A stretch of 64,000 nt of DNA from Saccharomycopsis malanga. Taxonomy: Eukaryota > Ascomycota > Saccharomycetes > Ascoideales > Saccharomycopsidaceae. Numbering within the stretch: position 1 is the stretch's first letter; each line of letters starts with the position of its first letter. Positions 40,197 to 52,693 of the stretch are shown here, one piece after another. Below the pieces are notes generated by a model that did not search any database, was not told where the DNA came from, and saw nothing but the letters and a program-made list of their open reading frames with translations. The DNA lies in assembly GCA_004014935.1 (NCBI GenBank), contig CP025326.1, positions 1,302,001 to 1,366,000 of the forward strand, in the 5' to 3' direction. The position numbers and the translations under genes were made by a program.

Positions 40197-42626
40197 TCAC
40201 TTAAGACTGCCCTTCATGAAATTCAAAAACCGGTTACCATATTCTACGGCGGGAACAGCGCTAATTTCCTTACGGTTCTGATAAAAGCTCTTCACAAACG
40301 TTTCAGTGCGTTTCAAGCACGAATAATTTGTCAAACAATCAATGATGCCCAAGTAATAAATTTCATTTAACGGCTGGTTATTTTCATCTCGCGATCTGAA
40401 TCCGTTTTCATAACTATAGAAGTAAAACCTGTCTTTGAAAGACGGGCTTTCAGGGGCATTAGCAGCCACAACTTCCACCTTCTTGGTTTCACCATCTTCG
40501 TCTAATGGTAAATTGTTCATTGTCACAGGATTAGTCAAGTTGATTTCATTCCGATTCGTGGTATCTTTTGGTGCAAACACAGAATAATTTGGGTTATTCA
40601 CAGTGCCAATTTTTATATCGTGGATACCCAACAACAAGGAGTAATCCATAATGTTACATTTCTGTAGGAATGCCACATCACTTTCCAATTGTTTGATCAA
40701 AAAGTCTTTTTGAGTTTTGCTGAGATTGATTGATTCATGATTATTTACCCAGTTTTGGTCTTTCCATATTGGATTTATTTTCTTTTTCACTACTTTTTTA
40801 CTCTTCTTAGTGCTTAATGTAACGCTCAGTTGGTGCAAAAGTCTATTCCTTAGTCCTTCTTGAGGTTTTCTTTTGTTACGTATTATGGATGTGACATTTA
40901 CTTCCTGCACTTCATCTTGTTCTCCATTGCTATTTCCCTCATCTTCCTCAACTGTATCAACTATGGTTTCTCTCTTCCATAAGGAGCCTTTCAAATCATA
41001 TGTCTTGTGAATTTCCTTGTTTGGAGGAAACAAGTTGTTCATAACAATAAAATAAATTTTACGTTTCTTGTTAGAGAAATTGATAGGCATTTTCAACCGA
41101 TGCAACCCATAGAATTGCGACACTAAAGTGTTTGGATTGGATTTCACATGTTGATGGTAGCTTTTCAAAATTCTTCTAAGAGTAACATGCTCTGCTCTAT
41201 GAATGGTTTTGATAATGAACTTGTAATCTCTGGAATAATAGAAAAACGAGCCAGACTTTCCAGGTGAATTGAGCTCCGACAAGATATATTTAGCCGTGAG
41301 AGAAACTAAATAGTCAGCTGGATCCAAACCAAACATTTCTCTCAACTCTCTAAACACATTTGGCGAATAATCTTTGAATTTGAAATCATATTTAGATGAA
41401 GGTGTTAATTCATTTCCAGTTATGTCAAAAGTAAGTTTTTTAGTAGCTTTGAAATCTTGTTCTTTAAGAGGTTTCATAATACCTGAACATCTGGAAACTG
41501 CCACTCTAATTCCCGTCAACATATTGTACGCCATGATATAATTACTGTGACCCTCAGAAACCTTGTTGCCTATCAAAACTTTATCATCGTCAAGAAAATT
41601 CTTTTTGTTCTTCTTGTTTTCTCGCTTATTTAAAATAATATATTTCATGCGCTGAATTTCCTGATTAGCAGAATCGTTCAAAGTGTTTTCACGTTTCAAA
41701 GCAGTCCGTTGTAGTGATGAAAAATCTGAGTCTTGAGATGCTAGTCCTTTGCCGCAAGCTTCCTGAGGATAGGTTTGTCTTCTTACATACTCTGTTCTTC
41801 CAGGAGACCCGGTGATTTCTGATCCGGTTATCGCAGCCAGCTGCAAACTGCTTGCGCCCATTGCTACAGTATTTTTGTCGTTGCTGTGGGTAGCGTTTTT
41901 AACAGCGGTTGTTGGATTTACTTGTTCAAGGTTGGAGTTGAAATTTTGATTGGTGGAATTGATATTAGGTGGATAAGCGATGGTATATTGGAACGGAAAA
42001 GGTTCAGACGACGAGCGGACCTTGATATCTGGAGCGTCGCTCAAGCCTGTCTTACTGGTTATGTCCGTATTGGAGTTGGTGGCGGTATTGGATGTATCTT
42101 CAAGGGTATTATTGGTGGTATTGTTACTACGATAAATAGGATCAGCTGGAACATTCTGTGGCCGCTGAGGGAACTGTGAGCAGTCCAAGATATTGGCATT
42201 GCTACTGTTACTACCAGAAACCACATTTTGGTTCATAGTAGAGGCTGACGACATTTTATAAGTCTTATGGCTACTGGCAGAGGAGTCCTTGTTGACGGCA
42301 CTTACAAGCTGGTGATTGGTAGAAGTAGCACCAGAATCAGGCGGCAGATGCCGGCCTATATCTGTATTGCCACTATTACTGGTCTGAGAAGCCATAGGCA
42401 TAGAAGAAACAGAGGTAGCCGCAGTGTTGATTGACGCATTGTTGTTAGAGATGAGATCAGAAGAGCTGGAATTATTATGGGTAGTGTTGCCTGCGGTGCT
42501 GTTATTGTGCGCAATATTGGAGCCTCCATTGCTTCCTATGACACCAGCAGTACTTTGCTGTGGATGAGACTGCCGGTTGTTCTTCAAGGTTGAAGCAATG
42601 TTCGTCAGTACCACTGCGGATTGCAT
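40197..42626 (-). CDS. MSS4: Phosphatidylinositol-4-phosphate 5-kinase
   Basis: Mss4 makes PI(4,5)P2 from PI4P at the plasma membrane and supports actin organisation and endocytosis. The product is 809 aa (779 in S. cerevisiae). The first 300 residues are Asn/Ser/Thr-rich and disordered. The PIPK domain runs from about residue 350 to the end: AYNMLTGIRVAVSRC, FKDYSPNVFRELRE, SGSFFYYSRDYKFIIKT (ATP-binding Lys), HPNTLVSQFYGL-type block, DLKGSLWKRET, then LQKCNIMDYSLLLGIHD with the catalytic Asp and YYLGIIDCLTNY. A long insert interrupts the kinase lobe after DLKGS. Two STRE-like elements lie about 305 bp upstream. Confidence 0.96.
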   Translation of the reverse strand: MQSAVVLTNIASTLKNNRQSHPQQSTAGVIGSNGGSNIAHNNSTAGNTTHNNSSSSDLISNNNASINTAATSVSSMPMASQTSNSGNTDIGRHLPPDSGATSTNHQLVSAVNKDSSASSHKTYKMSSASTMNQNVVSGSNSSNANILDCSQFPQRPQNVPADPIYRSNNTTNNTLEDTSNTATNSNTDITSKTGLSDAPDIKVRSSSEPFPFQYTIAYPPNINSTNQNFNSNLEQVNPTTAVKNATHSNDKNTVAMGASSLQLAAITGSEITGSPGRTEYVRRQTYPQEACGKGLASQDSDFSSLQRTALKRENTLNDSANQEIQRMKYIILNKRENKKNKKNFLDDDKVLIGNKVSEGHSNYIMAYNMLTGIRVAVSRCSGIMKPLKEQDFKATKKLTFDITGNELTPSSKYDFKFKDYSPNVFRELREMFGLDPADYLVSLTAKYILSELNSPGKSGSFFYYSRDYKFIIKTIHRAEHVTLRRILKSYHQHVKSNPNTLVSQFYGLHRLKMPINFSNKKRKIYFIVMNNLFPPNKEIHKTYDLKGSLWKRETIVDTVEEDEGNSNGEQDEVQEVNVTSIIRNKRKPQEGLRNRLLHQLSVTLSTKKSKKVVKKKINPIWKDQNWVNNHESINLSKTQKDFLIKQLESDVAFLQKCNIMDYSLLLGIHDIKIGTVNNPNYSVFAPKDTTNRNEINLTNPVTMNNLPLDEDGETKKVEVVAANAPESPSFKDRFYFYSYENGFRSRDENNQPLNEIYYLGIIDCLTNYSCLKRTETFVKSFYQNRKEISAVPAVEYGNRFLNFMKGSLK

Positions 42627-43542
42627 TGCTCAAGAGCACGTTTACCCTTGCACAGCGTTAATATATGGCAGCTCAGATCCTCTATTATTGTGCTAGCGGT
42701 GCTCCAGGGTATATTTGGGTACTGAACAGTGTTTATCCAAACAATAAAACTGCTCTTTTATGGTTTTTCACTGCCTTATCTTGACTCGCTCCGTATACTA
42801 TTTGACTTTTCTCACCTGTTTATATTCACAAACCTGTTCGTTTTTCGCCGTATGAACTTACGTAATCTCAAAAGGGTGATTATGTAATATGGTTAGGCAC
42901 ACTGTCTGACAGTATATATAAGGAGTTTATGAAGGGGTGCTTTTGAAGGGGTGATTTTACGGTGATATAGGGAAGAACGAAGGAAAATCGTTATGAAATA
43001 TGTGAGGCCTTATATATTACGGCCGTGTTTTACTAATAGGTAGTTTGCGGAGAGGCATTACAGGGATGTGTTTTTCAGGTGAGAAAAGTAATGATTCATG
43101 TGGCGATATATATTAAGCTTTAGAAAGAAAAAGTCGTGAGATGCGTAAAGAGAGAGTAGTATAGTTAATAAATTGAAGAAAATTGTTTGAGGGCAAAATA
43201 AAATAAGCGTAGCGAAACGTAAGAACAGTGAGCGGATGATCCTCGAGTAGAAAATAAATAAAAAGTCAAGAGCAAAAAGGTCGATAACAGGAATCTTTAA
43301 AGTAGATTATCATAAAAGCAATGGTTTTTAAGATAAATAACCGAAAGTATAAAAGAAAACACCTATGAGTAAGAAATAAAAGCATACGCATAAAATACCC
43401 TATGAATAAACATCTAAAATGAACACCAAAAGATGACCAAAAGAAAAGAATAATCCGTAACAAAAAAATTATTATGAACTGAAAAAAGGCGTGACTAAAA
43501 TAGATGAACATTGAAAACCATTAAATCAGAAAAAAAAATTGA
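42627..43542. other. MSS4 promoter / C2H2 regulator 3' flank
   Basis: The region carries the STRE-like pair. The rest is AT-rich with only chance frames, such as 43266-43511. Confidence 0.5.
42931..42953. promoter_or_regulatory. Paired GAAGGGGTG boxes upstream of MSS4
   Basis: Two identical nonamers GAAGGGGTG are spaced 14 bp start to start. Each contains AGGGG, the core of the stress response element (STRE) bound by C2H2 factors such as Msn2/4. Confidence 0.45.
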
Positions 43543-46500
43543 CTAACCTCCAGAACTGACTGACCCTGGTGTGTTTTCGGACGTTTTGGAAATAGCCATG
43601 GAGCGCGCTTTCAACGCTTCTGCAAACAAGACAGCAGCTGGCCATATAGGAGCATCGGCGAGAATACGCACACCCAAATAAAGACACTTCGAAGAAAGGC
43701 GGCTACTTTTGATAAACTTAACAAGACGGTCCATATCGGCCTGAGACTCGCCATTATGTTTTTCGTTATTGATAGCACATGCGGAAAACCCCTCATTCAA
43801 ATTATCAAAATCAAGAGCACCATTAGCTTGAATCTTGAGGAACTCCAGAAATGTGCGAGTGTTTGCACTTTCAGGAGTTAAGGTGGTGCTCACCTTCTTT
43901 AATACGTTAGAAACACGCATGAATAAAGCGGTATCTACGGCAGTGAGAATGTTCTTTCTAGCAATGATGCTTAAAGAATCGTTATCGTTGGTGTTGTTTC
44001 CCGTTCCGATTAGCAACTCGATGGCATACAAGTACTCGGATAAGAACAAGATGGCAGTAAAAGTGCAAGTTAAAAAGAAAATAGGAGTTTTTCTAGATGT
44101 CTTTTGAGCATCATTAAAGACAGAAATCAAATCAATCCAGAGTTCAATAATACTCAATGCATGTTTCGCACTTTCACGGAGTGCCTCAGGATCGCTTTCA
44201 ATATTTGCCAATTTTTCATTCATGCCTTCCCAATCTTTAATCCAAACTTTTTCCAAGATCGGGGTGACACTCAAACAGAGGCGGATTTTAGCAAAGGATA
44301 ATAATGGCAAGATAAGTTTCAATACTGGACTTTTATTGATGAGTTCCAAATTGGATTGGTTAGGAATCAAGACACCTTCATTTTTGATAAATAATAACTC
44401 CCAATATTTGAGCAATGACTCCAACTCAAGACGATCATTCATTCGCCATTTCATTGCTTTGATATTAGGATTGATGCTTTGCTTGTCCAATTCGATCCGA
44501 TGCTCATATATCGATTGGTGGATATTCATCAATAAACTAAGCAATGTTTTGAGACCCACTTTTTTACTGACCAAGTCCATATAATTATGATTACTGAGAG
44601 AAATCAAAAGCTCGTTAAAACTTTCACCATTAGAAAGTTGAATTAGTGTAAATTTGGAATCAATAATCACATGGTCACTCATGAGAAGTTGAAACCATTT
44701 CTGGTAGTTTGAGGCTTTCCATAACTCTTCGTTGAAACAAGGACTGCCACATTTTATGTCTTCAGATTTGAGGACAATTGGAGCACCAATCAATGTGTCG
44801 AAAAGCACTGAAATCAACAAAATTGTATGAACGGTTCTAATCCGTGATTGGGCTAAAATAAAGTAATCAAAGTTGTTCTTCAATATCAGAGGTGTGTTAT
44901 TGTTATTGCCATTATTATCAAGCACAGGTGGCGGGGTAACAAATTGTTCCAATGGCATATGCAAAGAGCATTTCTTCACCAAATATATCAATGAATTGAG
45001 TTGTTTGGCGATGCTTTTGTTTAATGATTCATCGTTATTAAAAATACCCAAAAACATGTTCAAAGTCAAACATTGAATCAACCAAAGAGGAATATCATCA
45101 TGGCGACAATTTTTGTTGCTTTCCAAAAAGTTGTGAATATAGTATTTACTGACACCAAAGAGAAGAATCGAATTGGATGAGTGGAACGAATAAAGAGCTC
45201 CTATGGCAGCGACGGCAAGAAGCAATGGAATATTCTCCACACTCGACTCCGCCAGAGGTAAATGGACAAATGGAAAATAATTGTCAAACTCTTTGCAATA
45301 TAGGAAGATGTAAGAATTCAACTCCCCAATACTAGGGAACTGACTGTCATTAAGATGATTACTGGAAAGAATATGATTACGGATATCCTTGGTGAACAAA
45401 TCAAAGTTGAAGTTGGCAGGATAACTGCTGTGCATGCTGAAAGCATTGAAAAGTGAGTTAGGGCTTTGCATGTTACTACTTGATGCCGGTTGTGCTGTCT
45501 GAGAAGGTCCTGAAGTCATTGATGAGGCTTGACTCATAAATGCACTTTTCACGTCGTTTGGTGTTGAAGTTCCGCTTTGACCCATTTGTTGTTGGAACAA
45601 ATCTATTTGACGATCTCTGAATAACGAAGGAATATCTGTCAGAGCCATTCTGGACTTTTCCTTTTTCACTTTACTGATACGACCAGATAAAACTTTACTA
45701 TTTTTATCAGTTTGTTTCTGTCTTGGCTGAAAATGTTGCATATCCTGTGAATCAACAAACCCAATGTGGTTGATATCAATGTTCAAATCAAATGGAGTCT
45801 TGATGAACTCATCCAACCAATTATCTTGTAATGGTTCCCCATTCTCGTTTGATTCGTTCTTCTGTACTTGACGTACCACATCATGCTTCTCAAAAAGAGG
45901 TTTAAAACTTTTTGAATCATCAAAGCCAGCACCACCACCAGCACCACCAACATGAAGATATTCTTGTAACATTGGAGCATCAAGAAACATATTTGTATGT
46001 CCCTCCGTAGGAGTATTTGGAGATTTCTCCATAGAAGGATAGAGCATATTATAGGGAGTTGCACCTTCATGAGGGACAAAATGATTAGTTTTGCCTGTAT
46101 TGTCGCTGTTAACAAAAAAATGAGCATCATGGTTGTTTTCGTTGAGAGAAAAGTTTTCTAAAGACTCCCAATCAATTCCTAACGCGTCCACATCAACACC
46201 AGCAAGTAATGCCTTTGCCGCTAATTCCGTAGCTGACATTTGAGGAGTTGAAAACCCGACCTGATGAGGAGCCTCTGGGAAATCATGCTCATGAATGGTC
46301 TTAGCTTCTTCTGGAAGAGTGTAACTGATTGCCGAAGCAGCAGAAAACGAAGCATGACGATGATGTGGCGGTGGTGGGTGACTACTTTCGTCATTCTCAG
46401 TATTATTATTACTATTGTTATTACTGCTGTTATTATTATCATTATTGTTATTGTTCTCAGCACCTTTTTTAAAAACCTTGTTACCAAACATTTGAAAGGA

Positions 46501-47694
46501 TGCTAACAAGTCTTCATTTTCGTAATTAGCAGTTGGGGCGGGTGGGGCGGCTAATTTCGCAGCAGCAGATTTACCAGAGTTGATTCTCTTCAATGGAATG
46601 TTGTTTGGAGTGGGACCAGTGCTGTCTACTCTATTTAGACTACTACTGGACAAACTTATAGGAGGGGCATCATTGGTAGCAGTCCTAGACATTGAATTAA
46701 GAGTCGAAGAAGGACTGAAAGGATTACTATTGTATAGAGAATCATTTGGAGATGTTGATGCGGAATTTGAGGAGTTTTCTGTGTTGCTATGAAGTTTTTC
46801 CAAATTATTATTCTGGTCCTGAGAATAATTGTCAAAGTGGTGTAATTTTTCTGGCATTTGGTTCTGTCCATCGAAATGACTAATTTGCGGGATATCAGAC
46901 ATGAAGCGATTTTCCTGCAACATTCGAAGGTTCTGGTCATAATCAGGAGCTTTCTCCTGTTTTTTCGATGCCGGATTGGATGTTTGTTTAAGGGCAGCTT
47001 TGTTTGCCGGGACAACCTTTTTAAACTTTGGTAGTTGGGGAGGAAGAGCATCCTGTCCAGGAAGAGGTTTTATTTTGTCGGTGTTGTTTTTATGCTCAAT
47101 AATGTTACTATTAAAGTTTTTGCTTCTTCCTCGAGAACCGGTCTCTGCTTCAGTTGTGGACTGGTTGTTGGGTAGATTAGGCAGATTCTTGTCTTCAGTC
47201 TGACTTTCAGTCTTGACTATAGTAAGAGGGTTATTAGCTATCAATCCGGCATGAAGTTTCTGCTGATGGCGAAGCACTAAGTCACGTCTGGCAAAACAAC
47301 GGCCACACGCAGCACACTGGAATGGCTTTTCATTGGTATGGGAGCGTTCGTGTCGCTTAAGATGCTCTAGTCTAGCAAAGGCACGAGTACACGTTAGACA
47401 AACATGCGGTCTAGGGCGATCTGTCTTGATAATAGCAGACTTCTTTGGGATAGGCTGTGTTGGTTTGGGTATTGGAGGGTTGTTCTGCATAGTATTACTG
47501 ATATTAGGAGGCATCTGAGAATATGGAAACGGGCCTGCAAAATGGTGGTTCATAGGAGCTGGCTGGATACTAGGATGCGGACTATTGTTTTGGACATGTC
47601 CGTGGACGTTCATAGGATGGTTGTTTTGTAGCAGATTGATGGCCAGAGTCTGGCTCGGATGGTCCGAAAGATGCTGCGACTGATCGGTGGCCAT
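43543..47694 (-). CDS. RSF2: C2H2 zinc-finger transcription factor of the RSF2/TDA9 type
   Basis: The 1383-aa product is about the length of S. cerevisiae Rsf2 (1381). Two adjacent C2H2 fingers at about 99-119 and 127-148 read [21 protein letters not shown] and [21 protein letters not shown], the arrangement of the Adr1/Rsf2/Tda9 group. An Asn/Ser-rich region follows with poly-Asn runs. A fungal transcription-factor middle domain lies in the C-terminal half (about 780-1150). In S. cerevisiae Rsf2 and Tda9 control glycerol growth and respiratory genes. Adr1 is the nearest alternative; the RPHVC and [14 protein letters not shown] wording fits Rsf2/Tda9 better. It is divergent from the Zn2Cys6 gene at 49565. 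Confidence 0.8.
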   Translation of the reverse strand: MATDQSQHLSDHPSQTLAINLLQNNHPMNVHGHVQNNSPHPSIQPAPMNHHFAGPFPYSQMPPNISNTMQNNPPIPKPTQPIPKKSAIIKTDRPRPHVCLTCTRAFARLEHLKRHERSHTNEKPFQCAACGRCFARRDLVLRHQQKLHAGLIANNPLTIVKTESQTEDKNLPNLPNNQSTTEAETGSRGRSKNFNSNIIEHKNNTDKIKPLPGQDALPPQLPKFKKVVPANKAALKQTSNPASKKQEKAPDYDQNLRMLQENRFMSDIPQISHFDGQNQMPEKLHHFDNYSQDQNNNLEKLHSNTENSSNSASTSPNDSLYNSNPFSPSSTLNSMSRTATNDAPPISLSSSSLNRVDSTGPTPNNIPLKRINSGKSAAAKLAAPPAPTANYENEDLLASFQMFGNKVFKKGAENNNNNDNNNSSNNNSNNNTENDESSHPPPPHHRHASFSAASAISYTLPEEAKTIHEHDFPEAPHQVGFSTPQMSATELAAKALLAGVDVDALGIDWESLENFSLNENNHDAHFFVNSDNTGKTNHFVPHEGATPYNMLYPSMEKSPNTPTEGHTNMFLDAPMLQEYLHVGGAGGGAGFDDSKSFKPLFEKHDVVRQVQKNESNENGEPLQDNWLDEFIKTPFDLNIDINHIGFVDSQDMQHFQPRQKQTDKNSKVLSGRISKVKKEKSRMALTDIPSLFRDRQIDLFQQQMGQSGTSTPNDVKSAFMSQASSMTSGPSQTAQPASSSNMQSPNSLFNAFSMHSSYPANFNFDLFTKDIRNHILSSNHLNDSQFPSIGELNSYIFLYCKEFDNYFPFVHLPLAESSVENIPLLLAVAAIGALYSFHSSNSILLFGVSKYYIHNFLESNKNCRHDDIPLWLIQCLTLNMFLGIFNNDESLNKSIAKQLNSLIYLVKKCSLHMPLEQFVTPPPVLDNNGNNNNTPLILKNNFDYFILAQSRIRTVHTILLISVLFDTLIGAPIVLKSEDIKCGSPCFNEELWKASNYQKWFQLLMSDHVIIDSKFTLIQLSNGESFNELLISLSNHNYMDLVSKKVGLKTLLSLLMNIHQSIYEHRIELDKQSINPNIKAMKWRMNDRLELESLLKYWELLFIKNEGVLIPNQSNLELINKSPVLKLILPLLSFAKIRLCLSVTPILEKVWIKDWEGMNEKLANIESDPEALRESAKHALSIIELWIDLISVFNDAQKTSRKTPIFFLTCTFTAILFLSEYLYAIELLIGTGNNTNDNDSLSIIARKNILTAVDTALFMRVSNVLKKVSTTLTPESANTRTFLEFLKIQANGALDFDNLNEGFSACAINNEKHNGESQADMDRLVKFIKSSRLSSKCLYLGVRILADAPIWPAAVLFAEALKARSMAISKTSENTPGSVSSGG

Positions 47695-49564
47695 TTATTA
47701 CGACTTGCTGGCAGTATATGCAAACAAAAAAAAAAAAAGATGAGTATAGAGCTTTTAAAAATGTCCTGTATGTGAAGTGATATCTATGAGAATAACAATC
47801 AAAGATACTGTAATTCAAATCAGCCCTCTGATAACTCGGTGTCTCAAGTTATCGTTTTCCGATTTTCTATTTTTTCCTGATTTTTTTTTTCGGCGTCCCT
47901 GCCTTTTCCGCCCTGCTGTCTTTTGAAAATGGCAGAGATACGGCTAACGACAAATGCCAATACGGTCAAGAACGGCAGACTCGGAACGGAAAGATGGAAG
48001 CTGGAAGGCTACTTTCTTGTAATCCCGGTAAGCTTCTAACAAGAATTGTGAGACGGCGTGTTAAATTTGAGGATACTGCAGATGCTTGTAAATGATTCAA
48101 GTTTATGGGTTTCAAACAGTGGGAAAACTCTGCCAATAACAATGTATATTGTACAACAAAAAAATTAGTACTGTTGGGTGTTTCCTTTTTCTTCCTCGTT
48201 AATGAAGCCGGTCCTTTCAAACCAATCCGTCAACAAGGAAAACACGTTGTTCTCCACTTACGTCATCATTCCTCGCTGACTAAAAAAGAAAAATTTGATT
48301 GCTTACTCATGTATTAGATAATTGTATCATTACATAATATATTTTTAGATATAACCCTGCCTAAATTTTTCAGGAAACACTACAAATAGTAGAAAATTTT
48401 TCAATACTTTCTTTCTCTTCTTCTTTTTGTTTTCCTTTCTTTACCTTTGTCCAAAGGAATCCATCTCTCAGACAGTGCGTCTCTCTGGTCTAGCAACCTA
48501 TAGCTTGTCGTTTTGACTCGTTTTGGTTTTAAATTTAGAACTCTCCCAGAGCTGCCGCGATATTTGATGGAAAGATCAATTGGTCCACTTTAAGAACTCG
48601 TCTGGATTGTTGTCTGCGTTATGCGTATGGTGGCGATGAGAGCCGAGTGTCAGTGTGGGCCGACATGACTTTGTAAGTTGGCGCTAGTACTGGCTGTGTT
48701 TTTTGTAGTTGTAATTGTTTCAGTATTGTCTCGCACTGGTTTGGCCAGCTTTTTGATCTGAGCAACACTAGCTATCTTGCTGACATTCTTGTCTTCGTGC
48801 TTGTAGTACATGTAATTGTGAAGTGCCATTGTGTTTGTATCTAGTTGTTGCTTCAATGACAACGTACTAGATTGGTACGTTTAACTTTAAATGCAGTGAT
48901 CTCGACCTGTGATTTGATACTTTTGCAGCAATGGAACTTGTATTTCGTTTAATTATCTGTTTGAATTGTACCAAATATGAAAATGATTGTTATTAATTGA
49001 AATTTTTATATTCCTTTGATTTTCAGGTGAATTTTCAATGCAATATTGTCAGTTTCTAGCCTCAGTATACTACTACACTGCTTGCCACTTATACCGGATT
49101 ATCTTCTTTATAAGGGATACTGTATGTTACTTACCACATTTAATTTATACTCCCCATAGTCCCTCCTTTATATATATTTCCTCATCGTAGATCAGCAAAT
49201 CGTATGACTTTTTTACGGCCCGCTACCATTATAACATCTTATTGAAAATTGCTACAATGACAGCCAAAATTGTAATTTGACAACTGACAAGCTTCCTCTG
49301 CTATTCACCTACAATTGATAAGATAAGCCCACCAAACATTACAAATAATGATTCAATCCCCATTATCATCCTATAATTCCATTCTTGCGGACCCGCCTTC
49401 GCAGATTTTTTCGTTTTTCCATACTAATAGTCTGACTAAGAAAAAATCATTAAATAAGACTAATATATGTCGCGAAAAAAAAAGCCAAGCCTGATCAGTC
49501 GTAATCACTTGAATCACCGATAAACAGTGTTTCCCATGGGCTATTAGATCCCCCACCTTTTCAA
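47695..49564. other. Divergent promoter region between two transcription-factor genes
   Basis: About 1.9 kb separates the C2H2 gene (minus) and the Zn2Cys6 gene (plus). A long shared upstream region is common for regulators. A 59-codon minus-strand ATG frame (48650-48829) is possible but unsupported. I see no tRNA or repeat. Confidence 0.5.
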
Positions 49565-52500
49565 ATGGCCCCTCTGCCCTCCAGCTTATCGTCCTCGCCT
49601 GCTGCCTCACCAACACCTGTTCCCTTCCATCGCATTATCTCCTCCAGCAGTATCAATACCAGCAACAGTGCACGCCGTACCATCGCTTGCACCGCATGTC
49701 ATAAGAGTAAAGTTCGCTGTGTCCAAGATAACCCCAATCAGCCCTGTGTGAGATGCCGTAAGGCTAACAAGAGATGTGTGATTGATCCTTCACAGCTTCA
49801 GAAACGCCAAAAGCTCAGCGCATCTAGTTTAGAAAAACAGGTGAAATCTCTCTCCGAGGAACTCTCACGACAGAAACAATTGGTGGAACGTTTGAAACGA
49901 AATAACGCGGAAACCAATACTTTCAAAAATCCCAATTTGTACGGAGCTTATGGCTATAATGATTTAAACACAAGTAATAATAGCATACAAACACATCCTC
50001 ATTTAACCCATTCAAATGCCGAAACACCTGAAAATGCTGACATCATAAATGAAATTAACAAAGCAGAATCTGCTGTCCATACTTCCAACGACAGTACTGC
50101 TGCTAACAGTCCTATTACGACAGTTAAAAATGAACCAAACAAAGTTGACATTTCTACTCTAATCAACTCACCATCTCCAGCGCATCTGCTGACTGCCATG
50201 GCAACTTCTTCCTCCTTCGATTCCATCCCTAGACTCGTCGGTACCCACTTCCAGGCACGAAGCCATGCTCAGAATGGTGATAAAGCACACCAGAAATTTA
50301 ATATCAACGATGCGAAAGACGGCTCCAAGAACGCTTCCAAAGCTCCCGTAGACTTCTTAAGTGCTAAAACCAAACATGATCTTATTTCTGAACTACATTC
50401 TATCAATACTTTCAATTTGCAAAAGTTTTACAATGTTTCATCCAACTTTTCTTCCATTGGTACAACAAGACACGAGCTTCTTAAAAAGGATTATTCCCAA
50501 GAAACAGATGTTATCCGCCAGGGACTTCTCACACATGATCAAGTCCAGCTTCGTTTGAGACTTTACATGACCAAGATGTACACTCGTTATTCTATTGTTG
50601 CAATTCCCGAACGATATATCGACGCTGGCAACCTGGAAGACATGCTGTTTGACATTGACCGGTTTCGTGAAACGTCCCCTGTGCTATATTTAGCAATTCT
50701 TGCCATTTCTGCAATCGCTATCCCGCATTCTGTTGAACGTAGTGATTCGCTAAATGTAGACCTCAAACTCAACATCAAGGCTATTGATTTAATCTCACAC
50801 GAGGTTCTTGTTACTGGAAATAAATCTATCGAGCTATTGCAGAGCTTGTTGCTCATGTGTATATGGTATGATTCTGCTGAATTGTTTCAGCACCGCCGTT
50901 ATCAGTTGATGAATATGCTTTGCGTATGCATGGCCCTGGACTTGGGGTTGAATGGCCGCACAATATACTATTTCAGTAAGGTTGAGTCGATTGTCAAGCG
51001 TGCTCCGTTATCTGATATATCTCAGTCTATTGAGTCTCGAAAGCTTGCTCTTGCTGTCTATTTTACAAATATATCCTATTCTCTATTTCTTAAACGTGTC
51101 ACTACTGTCAAGTGGAACTCCTACTACGAAGAGTGTTTTGGCACCTTGATGAAACAGTCAAACCCACAGATCAGAAAGCTAGCCATTTTAGCTAAGCTCA
51201 ACAGTTGCTTACAAAAAGTATGTAGTTTTTTACATGCCTCTGAACTGGATCCTTTTGATATCAATGACAGCCGCACTCGTTATATCATTGCAGATCTTCA
51301 TCAGTCATGTCTCAAGGTGAAAAAATTGATTGATGATGATGATTATGCTATGATGTCATATTATTACTCCATCGAAGCCTATTTGTTTGAACCTTCTTTG
51401 CATAGAGTATTGATTAGTGATGGAAATCGTGATCCAGGACCTAAAAAAGACTCTTTCAACAAACAAGGTAAGAACAGCTCTCCAGAAAAAGATCCATTGG
51501 AAAATGATAATGCTGTGCTCTTCTCCACATATATGATATCTACTATAGGTCGTTGTTGTGAAAGTTGTATTAAAGGACTCACCTATTATGCAAAGTTGTC
51601 CCATGAAGAGGTTGTCACTTTGCCTTTAATACTTCAGTCTCGTATTTTTTATATGTGTGGTATCATCCTTCGACTCCGCTACTTGACCCTTTTAGTGCCC
51701 AAATATTCTGAGGTTAGTGCTTTACCTCATAACCTTTTACATGTGTTGAACGAAGTAATGGAAATTAATTGCACCACCAGTGAAAAATTCCCATATAATT
51801 ATTTCCTTCCAAAGTCGAGGCTCGTATTGATGCTTTTCTTGCAAACATTCACTGGTCAGATTAGAAACGCGTTAGAAAATAGGTTTGGTGTGAATGAAAG
51901 CAATGTTAGCGAACATGATTTGCAGCCTGTTCCACCACCACCGCCTACTGACAGTGATGACGACTTGGCAAGCCTGAGACCAGCACTTTATCATAACGAC
52001 TGGAGTGCCGCAAGTAATAAAAACTCATATAATCAGCAGCATCTGTCTCATCAAGCTGAATCAACGCCCTACTCCCCACTTGCTTTCAATGTTGTCCGAA
52101 ATGGAAGCAATTTGAAATATGGCACAATGAATAATGATGAAAACAACACATATACACCAACAAATGAGTCTTGGAATGCTAGGTATCCTAATAACATCAT
52201 GAATCCCAAATCCAATTTGAAGGATCTTTTCGCAGACTTGTCAATGTTTGCACATCCTAGTCTCACAACCAATCCTCCAGTAAACAATAATGTAGGCCAA
52301 TCTTCAATAAACATGACCCAGAATAATGGCACAATCCATCCTGAAAGTAACGCCCCACAACCAATATCAGCTTGGAATAGTGGCAACGGATTCAGTTTCC
52401 AAGACTTTTTGTTTGACAACAGTGGTACCGCCAACCATGTTGGTATCGATGTTCCCATGTCAAATGATCAGCTTGGATCTTTCCAGACTGGCGCTTCCTT

Positions 52501-52693
52501 TAACAATACCCAAACAAATTCAAACATAAGCAATGTTGGGTTAAATCAAATTCCGGTACAGCAACAACCGCAACCAGTTTCGGGTGCAGCAAATAGTGGT
52601 GAGTTTTCATATTTTGCTTTAAATGATAATATGTGGAACGACTTGTTGTTGGGCATAGATTTTAACGGATCGTCTAATATCAACTGGGAATAG
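49565..52693 (+). CDS. Zn2Cys6 transcription factor
   Basis: The 1042-aa product carries a zinc cluster with Cys42, 45, 52, 61, 64 and 71 (C-x2-C-x6-C-x8-C-x2-C-x6-C). A coiled-coil linker follows (LEKQVKSLSEELSRQKQLVERL), typical of Gal4-type dimers. The fungal regulatory middle domain spans about 290-700, with the HRRYQLMNMLCVCMALDLGL motif. The C-terminus is Asn/Ser/Pro-rich, like an activation domain. I cannot name the ortholog; the layout resembles the War1/Leu3-like group. The CUG codon in CMALDLGL sits at a hydrophobic position, which agrees with leucine decoding. The first ATG is used. Confidence 0.85.
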   Translation: MAPLPSSLSSSPAASPTPVPFHRIISSSSINTSNSARRTIACTACHKSKVRCVQDNPNQPCVRCRKANKRCVIDPSQLQKRQKLSASSLEKQVKSLSEELSRQKQLVERLKRNNAETNTFKNPNLYGAYGYNDLNTSNNSIQTHPHLTHSNAETPENADIINEINKAESAVHTSNDSTAANSPITTVKNEPNKVDISTLINSPSPAHLLTAMATSSSFDSIPRLVGTHFQARSHAQNGDKAHQKFNINDAKDGSKNASKAPVDFLSAKTKHDLISELHSINTFNLQKFYNVSSNFSSIGTTRHELLKKDYSQETDVIRQGLLTHDQVQLRLRLYMTKMYTRYSIVAIPERYIDAGNLEDMLFDIDRFRETSPVLYLAILAISAIAIPHSVERSDSLNVDLKLNIKAIDLISHEVLVTGNKSIELLQSLLLMCIWYDSAELFQHRRYQLMNMLCVCMALDLGLNGRTIYYFSKVESIVKRAPLSDISQSIESRKLALAVYFTNISYSLFLKRVTTVKWNSYYEECFGTLMKQSNPQIRKLAILAKLNSCLQKVCSFLHASELDPFDINDSRTRYIIADLHQSCLKVKKLIDDDDYAMMSYYYSIEAYLFEPSLHRVLISDGNRDPGPKKDSFNKQGKNSSPEKDPLENDNAVLFSTYMISTIGRCCESCIKGLTYYAKLSHEEVVTLPLILQSRIFYMCGIILRLRYLTLLVPKYSEVSALPHNLLHVLNEVMEINCTTSEKFPYNYFLPKSRLVLMLFLQTFTGQIRNALENRFGVNESNVSEHDLQPVPPPPPTDSDDDLASLRPALYHNDWSAASNKNSYNQQHLSHQAESTPYSPLAFNVVRNGSNLKYGTMNNDENNTYTPTNESWNARYPNNIMNPKSNLKDLFADLSMFAHPSLTTNPPVNNNVGQSSINMTQNNGTIHPESNAPQPISAWNSGNGFSFQDFLFDNSGTANHVGIDVPMSNDQLGSFQTGASFNNTQTNSNISNVGLNQIPVQQQPQPVSGAANSGEFSYFALNDNMWNDLLLGIDFNGSSNINWE

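Noticed and set aside
48650-48829. 59-codon minus-strand ORF between two regulators
   Set aside because: No motif or conservation evidence; kept only as a remote possibility.
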